Shown: positions 16,261-25,649, counted from the stretch's first letter. The stretch is DNA of 40,936 nucleotides from Malaciobacter halophilus (GCF_002837275.1 NZ_NXIF01000021.1:1-40936); one strand, 5' to 3'. Numbers and translations are program-made. The notes: generated by a model from the sequence alone, not told the origin.

Positions 16261-18372
16261 TTAAAATCTATAATTAAAAGCAACATTAAAAGTTCTAGGA
16301 TTTCCAACAGCTCCCATATATCCTACTGTTGTATCATGAAAACCATCTAAAAAATACTCTTTATTTGTTATATTTTTTACTCCAAAATATAAATCCCAAT
16401 TATCTTGTTCATAACCAATTTTTGCATTATAAACTGTATAAGATTCAACTTTTTTTTCATTTGACCTATCAAACTGCTTTTCTCCTGTATGCAATGCTTC
16501 AAAATTTGCAAAAATACCATTTGGGTTTCTATACTTTAACCCTACATTAAAATCATATTTAGGAATCATTGCTACTTTATTATCTTTATAGTTTCTATTT
16601 GCAATTGAATCTTCATAATCTCCATATTTTGCTGATACTAAACCAAAGTTCCCACTTAATGTTAGGTTATTTGTAATTGCATATGAAGTTTCAAACTCTA
16701 AACCTTTTATATCAACTTCTGTTACATTAGCCTGCATAATAGTTGTAGGATTTACTTGGATTCTATCTTGATAATCGTCAACTTTTGTATAAAAAGCAGC
16801 CATATTAAAAGTTAAACCTAAATTAGGAAATTTAGATTTTATACCAATTTCTAATGCATTTGATATTTCTGGATCAAACTCTGCAAGCTCCTTATTATCA
16901 ACTGCATATGAAAAACCACCAGCTTTATAACCTTTTGAAGCTGTTGTATAAACCATCATATTTTTATTTATGTAATAATCAAGTGAAAGTTTTGGAAGAA
17001 CAATTGAGTTTGTTTTTTCCATATTTTTCATAGGAGTTGCTGTGTTTACTCCTGCAAAAGTGTGAGTTCTTTTATCCATACTTCTTTTTGACTTTTCGTA
17101 TCTAAGTCCTGCTGTTAATCCTAGTCTATCGTCAAAAAATCTTATAGTACTTTGTCCAAAAATCGCAATATCTCTTGAGTTTAAATCTGCTTTCATTTTA
17201 TCTTCTGAATATAAAGGAACACCCATCATATTTGCATAAGTTTCATCAAGTTTATAGCCTGTTTCATCATTTGCATTCTCATTGTTAAAGTATGTTCCAA
17301 CTATCCAATTAAAAGAGCTACTGTTTGTTGAAGATAGTCTAAACTCTTGACTTAAAGAATCAAGTTCTCTTGAGTTAAACCCTATGAAGTTTTTACTTGG
17401 AGAAAAATCTCCATCTAAAGTACTTTGATTATCCATATCTCTATAACTTGTAATAGAAATAAAATCATAATCTTGTGCACTATAATCAAACTTTAAAACT
17501 GAAGTTTTTGTTTTGGCTTGACTATCACCTTTATAATTAAATGATGATTCAAACTCATCTAAACTTGAAAGTCCAGTGGCATTTTTGTATTTGCCTTTTT
17601 CCATTGAGGTCATAGGAAAACCTCCATCATCATCTAATTTTTGGTATCCTAAAATTAAACTTGTTTCTAAATTATCTGTTACTTTATAAAGCATATTTGT
17701 TCTTAATGATAAAGTATCATGATTATCTATATCTGTTGAAGTATATAAATTTTTAATGTAACCATCTCTTTTAGACTTTAATGCAGACATTTTTAAAAAT
17801 AGTTTATCTTGGATTAATGGAAGGTTTAAAGAGGCCATGATTTGTTTTGAGTCATAATCTCCTGCTTCAAGATTTACTCTTCCTGATAGTTCATTTGAAG
17901 GTTTTTTAGTAATTATATTTATAACTCCAGCCTCTGTATTTTTCCCATATAAAGTCCCTTGTGGACCTTTTAAAACCTCAATTCTTTCTACTTCAAAAAG
18001 TGGAGAGTCAAAAGCAAATAAATCTGCATAAGATACATCATCAATATATAGTGCAACTGCTGGTTCTCCTACTCCTGTATTGGAAATACCTCTTATTGCA
18101 ATTCTTGAAAAATAGTCTCTAGAACCACCATGCATAGTTGTTAAGTTTGGAACATAAGATGCAATTTCTCTAGTATTTTTTATACCTGAGTCTTCAATAA
18201 AGAATTCATCTAAAACATTTACTGACATAGGTACTTTTTGAATATTTTGTTCAGTTTTTTGTGCAGTAACTGTAATATCTGATAGCTCAACACTTTTTTT
18301 ATCTGCCATAAGTGAATTTGATAAAATCACTAAAGATGCACTAAGTGATAATAGTACATGTTTCTTGTTCAT
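16261..18372 (-). CDS. TonB-dependent siderophore receptor, FyuA-like (first copy)
   Basis: 703 residues. Signal peptide (about 1-23), TonB box region LSDITVTAQ, then the plug domain with VERIEVLKGPQGTLYGKN and AGVINIITKKP, then a 22-strand-type barrel ending in aromatic FNYRF for BAM insertion. The barrel markers MVYTTASKGYKAGGFSY and ALEIGIKSKF parallel FyuA/FptA-type receptors for phenolate-thiazoline siderophores such as yersiniabactin and pyochelin; the exact ligand is unknown. It lies upstream of the YbtQ/P-like operon on the same strand and diverges from an AraC regulator with a Fur-box-like site between. Outer membrane; powered by TonB. Confidence 0.88.
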   Translation of the reverse strand: MNKKHVLLSLSASLVILSNSLMADKKSVELSDITVTAQKTEQNIQKVPMSVNVLDEFFIEDSGIKNTREIASYVPNLTTMHGGSRDYFSRIAIRGISNTGVGEPAVALYIDDVSYADLFAFDSPLFEVERIEVLKGPQGTLYGKNTEAGVINIITKKPSNELSGRVNLEAGDYDSKQIMASLNLPLIQDKLFLKMSALKSKRDGYIKNLYTSTDIDNHDTLSLRTNMLYKVTDNLETSLILGYQKLDDDGGFPMTSMEKGKYKNATGLSSLDEFESSFNYKGDSQAKTKTSVLKFDYSAQDYDFISITSYRDMDNQSTLDGDFSPSKNFIGFNSRELDSLSQEFRLSSTNSSSFNWIVGTYFNNENANDETGYKLDETYANMMGVPLYSEDKMKADLNSRDIAIFGQSTIRFFDDRLGLTAGLRYEKSKRSMDKRTHTFAGVNTATPMKNMEKTNSIVLPKLSLDYYINKNMMVYTTASKGYKAGGFSYAVDNKELAEFDPEISNALEIGIKSKFPNLGLTFNMAAFYTKVDDYQDRIQVNPTTIMQANVTEVDIKGLEFETSYAITNNLTLSGNFGLVSAKYGDYEDSIANRNYKDNKVAMIPKYDFNVGLKYRNPNGIFANFEALHTGEKQFDRSNEKKVESYTVYNAKIGYEQDNWDLYFGVKNITNKEYFLDGFHDTTVGYMGAVGNPRTFNVAFNYRF

Positions 18373-18422
18373 TTTCTTACCTTTAAATATAGTCTTAATT
18401 TAATTTGTAATATACTTATAAT

Positions 18423-18441
18423 GATAATGAAAATCAATAAT
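18423..18441. promoter_or_regulatory. Candidate Fur box between FyuA-like receptor and AraC regulator
   Basis: GATAATGAAAATCAATAAT matches the Fur consensus at 15 of 19 positions. It is placed in the 112-base divergent gap and could repress both genes when iron is plentiful. Confidence 0.6.
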
Positions 18442-18484
18442 AAAGTTATGATAATTGTATTATTAATTAATAAAAAGGTATTTT

Positions 18485-19462
18485 GTGTCAAAGTTATATG
18501 ATTTGAATGATTTAGAAAACTTTTTTGTAAAAGACTTAAAAGATAATATAAAAGTAGATTTCCCAAATGAAAGTGGAAGTGTAGAAGTAGAAAAAACCAT
18601 AATATCTGATGATATTTTTTTATATAAAAATAGCTTTAATTTCAAAGATGACGTATCTTTGGACTCTTCTTCTAGTGAAGAGGGCTTATGTATAAATATA
18701 GTATTAGATGGTAGTTTAAAATATACAGATAGAATTTTAGATGAACAAACAAATAAGTGTGCTAATAGTATGTTTGTAAAGTATATTAATCAAAGTCAAT
18801 CTTTATTTGAAGTTAATAAAGGTAATATCTTAAAGGATATTGGAATAATAATAAAAGGGGAGTTTTTACAAGAGTTTTTTTTAGAGAAAATATCTAATAA
18901 AGAGTTGATTTTGAAAAACTATGAAAAAAATATTCCTACTAATTTTAAAACTGCTCAAACAAATCTAAAAACAAAGATTTTAGCCCATGAGATTTTTAAT
19001 TCTCCTTATGAAGGAGAGTTGCATAAAATCTATTTACAAAGTAAGGTTTATGAAATAGTATTTCATGAGTTATCTGATATTTTACAAAAAAATAGGCTAA
19101 AAGATATAAAAAAAGAGGTAAAACTTACAAAAGAAGATATTTATGCCTTACAAAAAGCAAAGAGCTTAATTTGTGAAAAAAGATTTTTTCTTAATCTTCC
19201 AAAACTCTCAAAAGAAGTAGCTTTAAATGAGTTCAAATTAAAGTATGGTTTTAAAAAGCTTTTTAATACTACACCAGGGGCTTTAATTTTAGAGCATAGG
19301 ATGTTAGAAGCAAGAAAGTTATTAGAAAGTAGTGAACTTAATATTACTGAAATTTCAAAATTAGTAGGTTATAAGTATGTTCAAAGCTTTACAACTGCAT
19401 TTAAAAAAAGATTCAATGCCAATCCAAAAGAGTTTATAAAATCAAGAAAATACTATTATTAA
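18485..19462 (+). CDS. AraC-family regulator, PchR/YbtA-like (first copy)
   Basis: 325 residues, GTG start preceded by AAAAAGG. The N-terminal 200 or so residues form a poorly conserved ligand-sensing domain (EEGLCINIVLDGSLKY is the recognisable beta-strand core). The C-terminal 100 residues hold two helix-turn-helix motifs, with LSKEVALNEFKLKYGFKKLF in the first and ITEISKLVGYKYVQSFTTAF in the second. Known: PchR and YbtA bind their siderophore and activate the receptor and transport genes. It is divergent from the FyuA-like receptor and convergent with the second receptor. Likely an activator of the 18372-to-9637 transcription units, itself under Fur. Confidence 0.88.
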   Translation: MSKLYDLNDLENFFVKDLKDNIKVDFPNESGSVEVEKTIISDDIFLYKNSFNFKDDVSLDSSSSEEGLCINIVLDGSLKYTDRILDEQTNKCANSMFVKYINQSQSLFEVNKGNILKDIGIIIKGEFLQEFFLEKISNKELILKNYEKNIPTNFKTAQTNLKTKILAHEIFNSPYEGELHKIYLQSKVYEIVFHELSDILQKNRLKDIKKEVKLTKEDIYALQKAKSLICEKRFFLNLPKLSKEVALNEFKLKYGFKKLFNTTPGALILEHRMLEARKLLESSELNITEISKLVGYKYVQSFTTAFKKRFNANPKEFIKSRKYYY

Positions 19463-19486
19463 GAAAAGAGAATTCTCTTTTCTTAA
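19459..19486. terminator. Bidirectional terminator, perfect 28-base palindrome
   Basis: TTAAGAAAAGAGAA (19459-19472) is followed directly by its complement. It overlaps the stop codons of the convergent AraC and receptor genes and reads into A/T runs on both sides. Confidence 0.85.
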
Positions 19487-21582
19487 AAACTATACCTTAA
19501 TCCCACTCCTATTTTTCTTGGGTCTCCAAAAGTGATTCTTGACATTCCTCCTGCTGTATCAAATGCTGTTACATACTTTTCGTCAAAAATATTGTTTGCA
19601 TAAGCATAAAAATCCCAATCTTTATATTTATAACCAAATTTAACATTTGTTGTTATGTAACTATCTTGTTTATCCATTTTATTTTTTGAATCATGGAAAA
19701 AATATGTTGGCCCTTGAAGATTTATATCTGCTCTTGAATAAAATCCACTAGGATTAAAATATCCTACACCAACTCTTGCTGTATATTCAGGAGTTAATTG
19801 AATCTTTTCATCATCATATTTTGCATCACCTGCATCATACTGTTTATATTTTGCATCTGTAAATCCAAAGGCACTTGTTAATTCCCAATTGCTATTTGGA
19901 TAATGATTTATTTCTAGTTCAACACCTTGAGAATAGGCTTTTTTTGCATTATCTGTTAACCATATAGAAGTAGATAAAGATTTATAAACATGAATATCTT
20001 TTATATCCATTCTAAAAATTGATAAAGTTAAATCTGTTTTTTCAAATGAACCTTTTAATCCTATCTCATAGTTTGTAGATTTTTGTGCTTCAAATGAGTT
20101 TGCATCTTTGTCATTATTCATAGCAAAATAGTTAAATCCACCTGGCATATATCCTTTTGAAATTGATGTATATGTTGTCCAATCTTCATTTATTTTATAA
20201 GAAAGAGCAAGTTTTGGTAAAAAAGTATTCCAAGTTTTTTCATCATTAAAATGATTCATTGCTGGACCAGAAACACCAACTGGAAGCATATACATATCTA
20301 AATCTATATCTTTTTTTATTCTTTGGTATCTTCCACCTAAAGTTAATTCAAAATCTTCATAAAATGGTATAGTTACTTGTCCAAATAAAGCTTGAGTTTT
20401 GCTATTTGTTATTGATTGGGCATCTTGAACCATTTTTGTTCCCATCATATTAAATTGCATTCCATATGGACCATTATTAAGCTTTTCATCTTCAAAGTAT
20501 AAACCAGCAACCCATCTAAAATCTTCACTATTTGTACTTGAAAGTCTAAACTCTTGTGTCCATGATTTTGTTTCACTTTTATTCATTTGATAAAGCTCTT
20601 TAAAAGCAGGATTATCAGAGTAATCTGCATCATACTCTCCATCAATATTAAACTTTTTATGTGTAGTAAGAGAGCTAAAATCAAAGTTATTAAAAGCATA
20701 TTTTGCTTGAAAACTTTGTGCTTGAGTATCCAATATTTCAACAGTTGGTACATCAAAACTAAAATATTCAGCATCATCTCTATTTGCATCACTTACATCT
20801 ATTTGGTCACTTTGTGAATAGCCATCTGACCAATGTCTTTTTTCATGTTCATCTGTAAGGTTTAATTTTAAACTTAATCTATCTGTAGGTTTATATAAAA
20901 AGTAAGTATTTACTTTTCTACTATTTTGTCTATTTGCATGGTCATTCATACCAGGATAAGTATTTTTTATCCAACCATCATCTTTTTGAAAATTTCCATT
21001 AAGTCCCCAAAATAGTCTGTCTTTTATAATAGGACCATTTATATAAAAATTAGCAAGATTGTAGTTGTTGCTTCCATACTCTAAATTTAATGAACCATTA
21101 TAGTAGTTATTTGCTTCTTTTGTCACAATATTAATAACTGCTCCAATTGCATCTTTTCCATATAAAGTTCCTTGAGGACCTCTTAATACTTCTACTCTTT
21201 GTACATTTGCTAAAGCAGGGTTAAAATTATATCTATTTGCCATGGGAATACCATTGATATAAACTACAACAGGATTATTATTTGTAAACAAAGAGGTATT
21301 TAATCCTCTAAAATTTATATAAGTTCCAGAAGTAGAGTTTGCTGCGTACATTCCTGGTACTTGATTTATCACATCAATTACGGTTTTGATGCCTTTTTCT
21401 TGCAGTGTAGTTTCATCTAAAACTGTTATACTTTGAGGTACATCTTTTATATTCTCCTCAATTTTGTTTGCAGTTACAGTAATACTATCTAAATTAGTAG
21501 ATTTCTTTTCATGCTCACTATGTGCATAAGCAACAGAAGTGCAAATTAAACTTGCTAGTATTAAACTAATGGGTTTATTCAT
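19483..21582 (-). CDS. TonB-dependent siderophore receptor, FyuA-like (second copy)
   Basis: 699 residues. Signal peptide (about 1-20, cleaving after AYA), a histidine-rich spacer HSEHEKK, TonB box LDSITVTAN, plug with VQRVEVLRGPQGTLYGKD and GAVINIVTKEA, and a barrel ending LRYSF. Shared barrel landmarks with the first copy and with FyuA include SKGYMPGGFNYF, NYEIGLKGSF and GVELEINHY, and GPTYFFHDSKNK parallels FyuA's GPHYFDGDNQ. The two window copies are clearly diverged paralogs, so probably recognise different siderophores. Divergent from its own AraC regulator (21698) across a gap with the best Fur-box match in the window. No transporter genes of its own follow. Confidence 0.88.
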   Translation of the reverse strand: MNKPISLILASLICTSVAYAHSEHEKKSTNLDSITVTANKIEENIKDVPQSITVLDETTLQEKGIKTVIDVINQVPGMYAANSTSGTYINFRGLNTSLFTNNNPVVVYINGIPMANRYNFNPALANVQRVEVLRGPQGTLYGKDAIGAVINIVTKEANNYYNGSLNLEYGSNNYNLANFYINGPIIKDRLFWGLNGNFQKDDGWIKNTYPGMNDHANRQNSRKVNTYFLYKPTDRLSLKLNLTDEHEKRHWSDGYSQSDQIDVSDANRDDAEYFSFDVPTVEILDTQAQSFQAKYAFNNFDFSSLTTHKKFNIDGEYDADYSDNPAFKELYQMNKSETKSWTQEFRLSSTNSEDFRWVAGLYFEDEKLNNGPYGMQFNMMGTKMVQDAQSITNSKTQALFGQVTIPFYEDFELTLGGRYQRIKKDIDLDMYMLPVGVSGPAMNHFNDEKTWNTFLPKLALSYKINEDWTTYTSISKGYMPGGFNYFAMNNDKDANSFEAQKSTNYEIGLKGSFEKTDLTLSIFRMDIKDIHVYKSLSTSIWLTDNAKKAYSQGVELEINHYPNSNWELTSAFGFTDAKYKQYDAGDAKYDDEKIQLTPEYTARVGVGYFNPSGFYSRADINLQGPTYFFHDSKNKMDKQDSYITTNVKFGYKYKDWDFYAYANNIFDEKYVTAFDTAGGMSRITFGDPRKIGVGLRYSF

Positions 21583-21623
21583 TTTGTTTCCTTATATTAT
21601 CTAAAGTATTTTTGAGATAATAT

Positions 21624-21642
21624 TATAATGATAATCATAATT
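21624..21642. promoter_or_regulatory. Candidate Fur box between second FyuA-like receptor and AraC regulator
   Basis: TATAATGATAATCATAATT matches the Fur consensus at 16 of 19 positions. Further ATAAT repeats flank it (about 21615-21655), suggesting overlapping sites. Confidence 0.65.
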
Positions 21643-21697
21643 AATTATAATATATTTTTTATGAATTAAGGATTTATTTTTAAGTATGAGGGATTAA

Positions 21698-22681
21698 ATG
21701 TCATATAGAATAAGTAGCATTGATTTTGAAGATTTTATATTAAGTAGTAATGAGTGTAATTGTTGGCAACATAATATTCCAAATAATTTAGGAGTTATAA
21801 AAAGTAATAAGCAAATTATTGAAGATAATATTTTCATGTTTAAAACAAGTGCATCAATAAACAAAAAATTAGAGGTTAAGTCTTTTTCAAAAGTTTCTGG
21901 ACTTTGTATTGCTATTAATCTTGAAGATGATGTAATTTATACAGATAATAGTAATAATTCGAAACTTTTATTTAAAAAAGATGAGATTTTAATAAAATAT
22001 GTAAATAGTTATGATGGTTCAATTATTTTTGATAATTTTACTAAAACAAAATCTCTTTGCCTTGTAATAAGAGACTCTTTTTTAGAAAAATACTTTTTTA
22101 ATGGACTTAATAATGTAAAGGTATTAAAAAGAAATTTTCAAAATCATATCTCAACAAATATAAAAAAATCATTGGCAAGTTATAAAACAAAAATCTTGGC
22201 AAATGAACTATATAATTCACCTTTTGAAGGAGATTTAGATACTTTATATTTGCAAAGTAAAGCATATGAGATTATTTATAGTGAATTTAAAGATATATTT
22301 AATTTAAATAAAGAAAATATTTGTACTTGCAAAAAAGTAAAATTTAACTCTTTAGATATAGAATCTTTAAAAAAAGCAAAAGAGTTAATTTTATCTTCCC
22401 AAAAGGTTTATTCTATAAGTGATTTAAGTAAAGAGGTTGCTTTAAATGAATTTAAATTAAAATTAGGATTTAAAGAGCTTTTTAATACAACTCCAGGAAG
22501 TTTAGTACTACAAGCAAGAATGCAAAAAGCAAAAGAGTTATTAAGTACAGGTGATTACAATATTGCTGAGGTTTCAAGTATTGTAGGTTATAAGCATCAA
22601 CAAAGTTTTACAGTAGCTTTTACAAAATATTTTAAAGTTAATCCAAAAGAGTTAATAAAAAATAGAACTTATTATTTTTAG
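21698..22681 (+). CDS. AraC-family regulator, PchR/YbtA-like (second copy)
   Basis: 327 residues, ATG start with a GAGGG-type ribosome-binding site. A clear paralog of the 18485 gene: both share the ILANELYNSPFEGDLDTLYL / ILAHEIFNSPYEGELHKIYL linker, the SKEVALNEFKLK recognition segment, FNTTPG, and a C-terminal NPKE-x-IK-x-R. The N-terminal sensing half is more diverged, as expected if the two respond to different siderophores. Divergent from the second FyuA-like receptor. A TATAAT promoter and a hairpin follow it within 100 bases. Confidence 0.88.
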   Translation: MSYRISSIDFEDFILSSNECNCWQHNIPNNLGVIKSNKQIIEDNIFMFKTSASINKKLEVKSFSKVSGLCIAINLEDDVIYTDNSNNSKLLFKKDEILIKYVNSYDGSIIFDNFTKTKSLCLVIRDSFLEKYFFNGLNNVKVLKRNFQNHISTNIKKSLASYKTKILANELYNSPFEGDLDTLYLQSKAYEIIYSEFKDIFNLNKENICTCKKVKFNSLDIESLKKAKELILSSQKVYSISDLSKEVALNEFKLKLGFKELFNTTPGSLVLQARMQKAKELLSTGDYNIAEVSSIVGYKHQQSFTVAFTKYFKVNPKELIKNRTYYF

Positions 22682-22708
22682 GTAATATTTTGCTAGTATA
22701 ATCACCAT

Positions 22709-22795
22709 TAATAAAAATAAAATGTACTGTGCTTATACAGGCTGTAAAACCATGAACTAAGCCAATTATTGACTTAGTTTCATGTAAAAACTTTT
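22709..22795 (+). ncRNA. Candidate small RNA
   Basis: A good -10 TATAAT (22697-22702) with preceding TTTTGCTAG lies just after the AraC stop. The following 85 or so bases have no reading frame worth calling, a small CTGT...ACAG stem (about 22728-22741), and end in the hairpin at 22751-22784 followed by a T-rich run. This is the layout of a short stand-alone transcript. It could instead be only the 3' region of the flanking genes. Ends are approximate. Confidence 0.3.
22751..22784. terminator. Hairpin between AraC gene and haem-type receptor
   Basis: CATGAACTAAG (22751-22761) pairs with CTTAGTTTCATG (22773-22784) with one bulged base; part of the loop can pair further. It is followed by GTTTT on the minus strand and by TAAAAACTTTTTG on the plus strand, so it can terminate the receptor transcript and the plus-strand one. 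Confidence 0.6.
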
Positions 22796-22816
22796 TGTTT
22801 TTCAAACATAATTTTC

Positions 22817-24784
22817 CTAGAATTTATAAGAAAGAGTAACTTTAAAGTTTCTTCCTGGCTCATAATCTGTTGCATCACCAAATGCTTTTAAATCACCTTG
22901 AAAAGAAGAGTGAGAAGCATAAGCTTTATCAAATATATTATCAATTCCAGCAATTACTTTTAAACCTTTTATTGATTTTGGTGTATATTTAACAGCTAAA
23001 TCATGTACATGATACCCCTCTTTTTCTATATCTTTTACATCGTTTTCATCTTTAACAAAGATTGATTGCCAAGAAAGTCCAACTTCAGGTGTAGCTTGAT
23101 AGTTTAATCCAAGAGTAAATGTATCTCCTGTTTCTTGTTCAAGTGCTTCTCCTGTATAAAGTACTTCTGAATCCATTCTTGAGTATGTAAATAAAGCATT
23201 AAAGTCATTTAAGTTATATGCAAAGCTTGCTTCTATACCTTTTGTTTTTGTATCTCCTAAATTTACCATTTGGTATGTGTCATCAAAGCCAATATCATCA
23301 TTGATTTTTGTAACATAATATTTAGTTAATATTCCAATATTATCTGCACCTAGTACATTATCTTTGATATATTTAAACCCAATTTCATTGTTATAACCTG
23401 TTTCTGATTTAATATTTGAGTTTTGTGTTGTAGCTCTTGTTCTATAACTTGCAAAAACTTCTTGCATAGGAGCACCTTTAAATAGTGTTGTATGACTTGC
23501 AAGTAATGATAAACTATCTGTAACTGCATATTCAGCAGCAAGAGAATAAGTTATCTCTTTTTCACTTACATCTGCAACAACTCCATTAAGTTTATATTTA
23601 GTAGCTCTAATTCCAGGAGTTAATATAAGGCCATTATTAAAATCAATTGCATCTTCAATAAATAGAGCAAAAGTTTTAGCTTCTTCATCATCTCCATAAG
23701 CATCTCCATCAGTAGTTACTTCACTTGTTTGTACATCATAAGAAAATCCATATGTAAAAGTATTAAGAATATCTTTATAGTTGATATTTGATTGAGCTTT
23801 TGTGCTAAAACCTTTATTTTCTACAATAGCATTAAAAATATCTCCTCTTTTATTAGAGTTTGATTCATGTCTTGTTAAATCCATTTCATTGAAATATAAA
23901 GAAGAGTTTATAAGTAGATTTTCTCCTTTATCAATTGTATGCTTTAATGTGTAAGTGTTTCTAATATATTCAGTTGGATGAATTAAATCTGCAGGAGCTC
24001 CTCTTGCAACATTAATTGCTTCATTTACTGCTGTGCTAAAATTTGGTCTTGGGTGATAATCACCTTCATCTTCTAGTCTATCATAAGAAAAAGATACTCT
24101 TTGCGTATCGTCTAAGTCAATACCATACTTTAATAAAAGGTTTTTAATAGTACCTTCTCTTCCTTTTTCTTTGGTTCCATCTCCTGTTTTCCAATTTTCA
24201 TTTTCAATATGGTCATAATAAATAAAAAAATCAGAGTTATTTGTTATCTTTCCATATGTAGCAAGTGATGCTCCAACACTATCATTACTATTATATTTAG
24301 TAGAAACAATTGCTCCAACTTTCTCACCATTTTCTAAAAAGTCTTTTCCATCTTTTGTTTCAAACTCTATTGAACCTCCTAGTTCTCCATGAACTACAGA
24401 GTTTGCACCCACTTCAATATTTACTTTTTTTAGAATATCAGGATTAACTTTTAGAGTACTTTGATGGTGAAACATATCAACATTAGGCTGTTTTGCACCA
24501 TCAATAGTAATATTGATATCTTCATCTTTTATTCCTCTAATGATAATTTTATTATTCATTGAGTGACTTCCTCCAACATCAACACCTGGTAATCCTCTTA
24601 ATAAATCACTTAAGTGGTCAGCTTGCTTAGTTTCAATTGAATCTTTTCCTAAGTTTAAAGAAGAACTAACAATTTCAGTTTCCCAAACATCAACTGAATT
24701 TATCTTATTTGTATCTTTTGCATTTGCATTTAAAGAAAAAATTGCTAAAGAAGCAATTGAACTTAAAAGTATTTTTCTATTCAT
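22817..24784 (-). CDS. TonB-dependent outer-membrane receptor, haem/haemoglobin-receptor-like
   Basis: 655 residues with signal peptide (about 1-22). Plug domain: LSDLLRGLPGVDVGG, IIIRGIKDEDINITIDGA, and GELGGSIEFETKDG in place of the usual GG-x-INI. The barrel carries FKGAP (about 445) and NSNIKSETGYNNEIG, which resemble the FRAP and NPNL boxes of haem receptors, and ends PGRNFKVTLSYKF as they do. A His-His pair (VDMFHHQS) sits in the plug. The plug and barrel differ from the FyuA-like and hydroxamate-type receptors here. Haem is the best guess; catecholate (CirA-like) is the main alternative. No haem ABC importer or haem oxygenase is adjacent. Divergent from a two-component system. Confidence 0.75.
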   Translation of the reverse strand: MNRKILLSSIASLAIFSLNANAKDTNKINSVDVWETEIVSSSLNLGKDSIETKQADHLSDLLRGLPGVDVGGSHSMNNKIIIRGIKDEDINITIDGAKQPNVDMFHHQSTLKVNPDILKKVNIEVGANSVVHGELGGSIEFETKDGKDFLENGEKVGAIVSTKYNSNDSVGASLATYGKITNNSDFFIYYDHIENENWKTGDGTKEKGREGTIKNLLLKYGIDLDDTQRVSFSYDRLEDEGDYHPRPNFSTAVNEAINVARGAPADLIHPTEYIRNTYTLKHTIDKGENLLINSSLYFNEMDLTRHESNSNKRGDIFNAIVENKGFSTKAQSNINYKDILNTFTYGFSYDVQTSEVTTDGDAYGDDEEAKTFALFIEDAIDFNNGLILTPGIRATKYKLNGVVADVSEKEITYSLAAEYAVTDSLSLLASHTTLFKGAPMQEVFASYRTRATTQNSNIKSETGYNNEIGFKYIKDNVLGADNIGILTKYYVTKINDDIGFDDTYQMVNLGDTKTKGIEASFAYNLNDFNALFTYSRMDSEVLYTGEALEQETGDTFTLGLNYQATPEVGLSWQSIFVKDENDVKDIEKEGYHVHDLAVKYTPKSIKGLKVIAGIDNIFDKAYASHSSFQGDLKAFGDATDYEPGRNFKVTLSYKF

Positions 24785-24871
24785 TATATTCCTTATCTCT
24801 TGTGTGTAGTTTTAAATTGAAAAATAAAAATTGAATTGTATTCACCTTTTACTTTTAACAAACTTTAAAAT

Positions 24872-24890
24872 GATAGTGAGTATCATAACT
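24872..24890. promoter_or_regulatory. Candidate Fur box between haem-type receptor and response regulator
   Basis: GATAGTGAGTATCATAACT matches at 13 of 19 positions; TGATA...TATCA (24871-24885) is itself an inverted repeat. It could also be a binding site for the adjacent response regulator. Confidence 0.4.
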
Positions 24891-24926
24891 AATATAAATC
24901 ACATTCAAATCACAATTGGAGATTTA

Positions 24927-25649
24927 ATGAACAAATTAATGGAATTTTTACAAAAAACTGTAGAAATATTAATAGTAGAAGATGAAATGGTATTAGCAAT
25001 TGATATGGAAAGCTCATTGGAAGAGATGGGATATGAAATATCAGGAATAGAATCAACAGCACAAGATGCAATAAAACATGTAAATGAAAATAAGCCAGAT
25101 ATTGTAATTATGGATATTAACTTAAAAGGCTACAAAAGTGGATTAGAAGCTGCAAAAGAGATATGGCAAACTCATAAAATACCAATTATTTTTTTAACTT
25201 CTTATAGTGATGATTTAACAGTTAAAAAGTCTATGGAGAGTGAACCTTATGCATATTTAATAAAACCTTGTAGAGAAAAAGATATTGATATTGCTATTAA
25301 AACTGCACTTCATAAGCACAACTATTTTTTTAAAAATAAAAATCTAATGAGTGAGCAAATAGTTATTGATTTAGCCCAAAACTATAAGTATGATAGAACA
25401 AAAAGAGTTTTATCAAAGGGCTTAGATAGTATAAAATTAACAGGAAATGAATTAAAATTTTTTGATATTTTAAGTGAAAATCCAAAAGAGTCAGTTAGTT
25501 TTGAGCAAATAATTTCATATATTTATAGAGATGAATCACTATCTGATATGGGAAAATTAAGAACACTAGTATATAGATTAAGGGCAAAACTTAATGCTGA
25601 GGTTTTTGAAAATGTCTATGAGTTTGGTTATAGGCTAAAACTTGACTAG
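24927..25649 (+). CDS. Two-component response regulator, receiver plus winged-helix output
   Basis: 240 residues from the ATG at 24927, chosen because GGAG lies at 24918-24921; the longer frame from 24831 has a hydrophobic non-homologous N-terminus and no ribosome-binding site. The receiver domain has LIVEDE at the acidic pocket, phosphoacceptor Asp63 in VIMDINL, LTSY and the K of YLIKPC. After a linker, the C-terminal 75 or so residues look like a Trans_reg_C winged helix (TGNELKFFDILSENP, ending VYEFGYRLKL). It overlaps the kinase gene by 8 bases. Likely controls the divergent receptor gene, which is inference from position. Confidence 0.88.
   Translation: MNKLMEFLQKTVEILIVEDEMVLAIDMESSLEEMGYEISGIESTAQDAIKHVNENKPDIVIMDINLKGYKSGLEAAKEIWQTHKIPIIFLTSYSDDLTVKKSMESEPYAYLIKPCREKDIDIAIKTALHKHNYFFKNKNLMSEQIVIDLAQNYKYDRTKRVLSKGLDSIKLTGNELKFFDILSENPKESVSFEQIISYIYRDESLSDMGKLRTLVYRLRAKLNAEVFENVYEFGYRLKLD

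Noticed and set aside
24831-24926. Longer N-terminus for the response regulator
   Set aside because: The added residues do not look like a receiver domain and no ribosome-binding site precedes 24831, while GGAG precedes the ATG at 24927.
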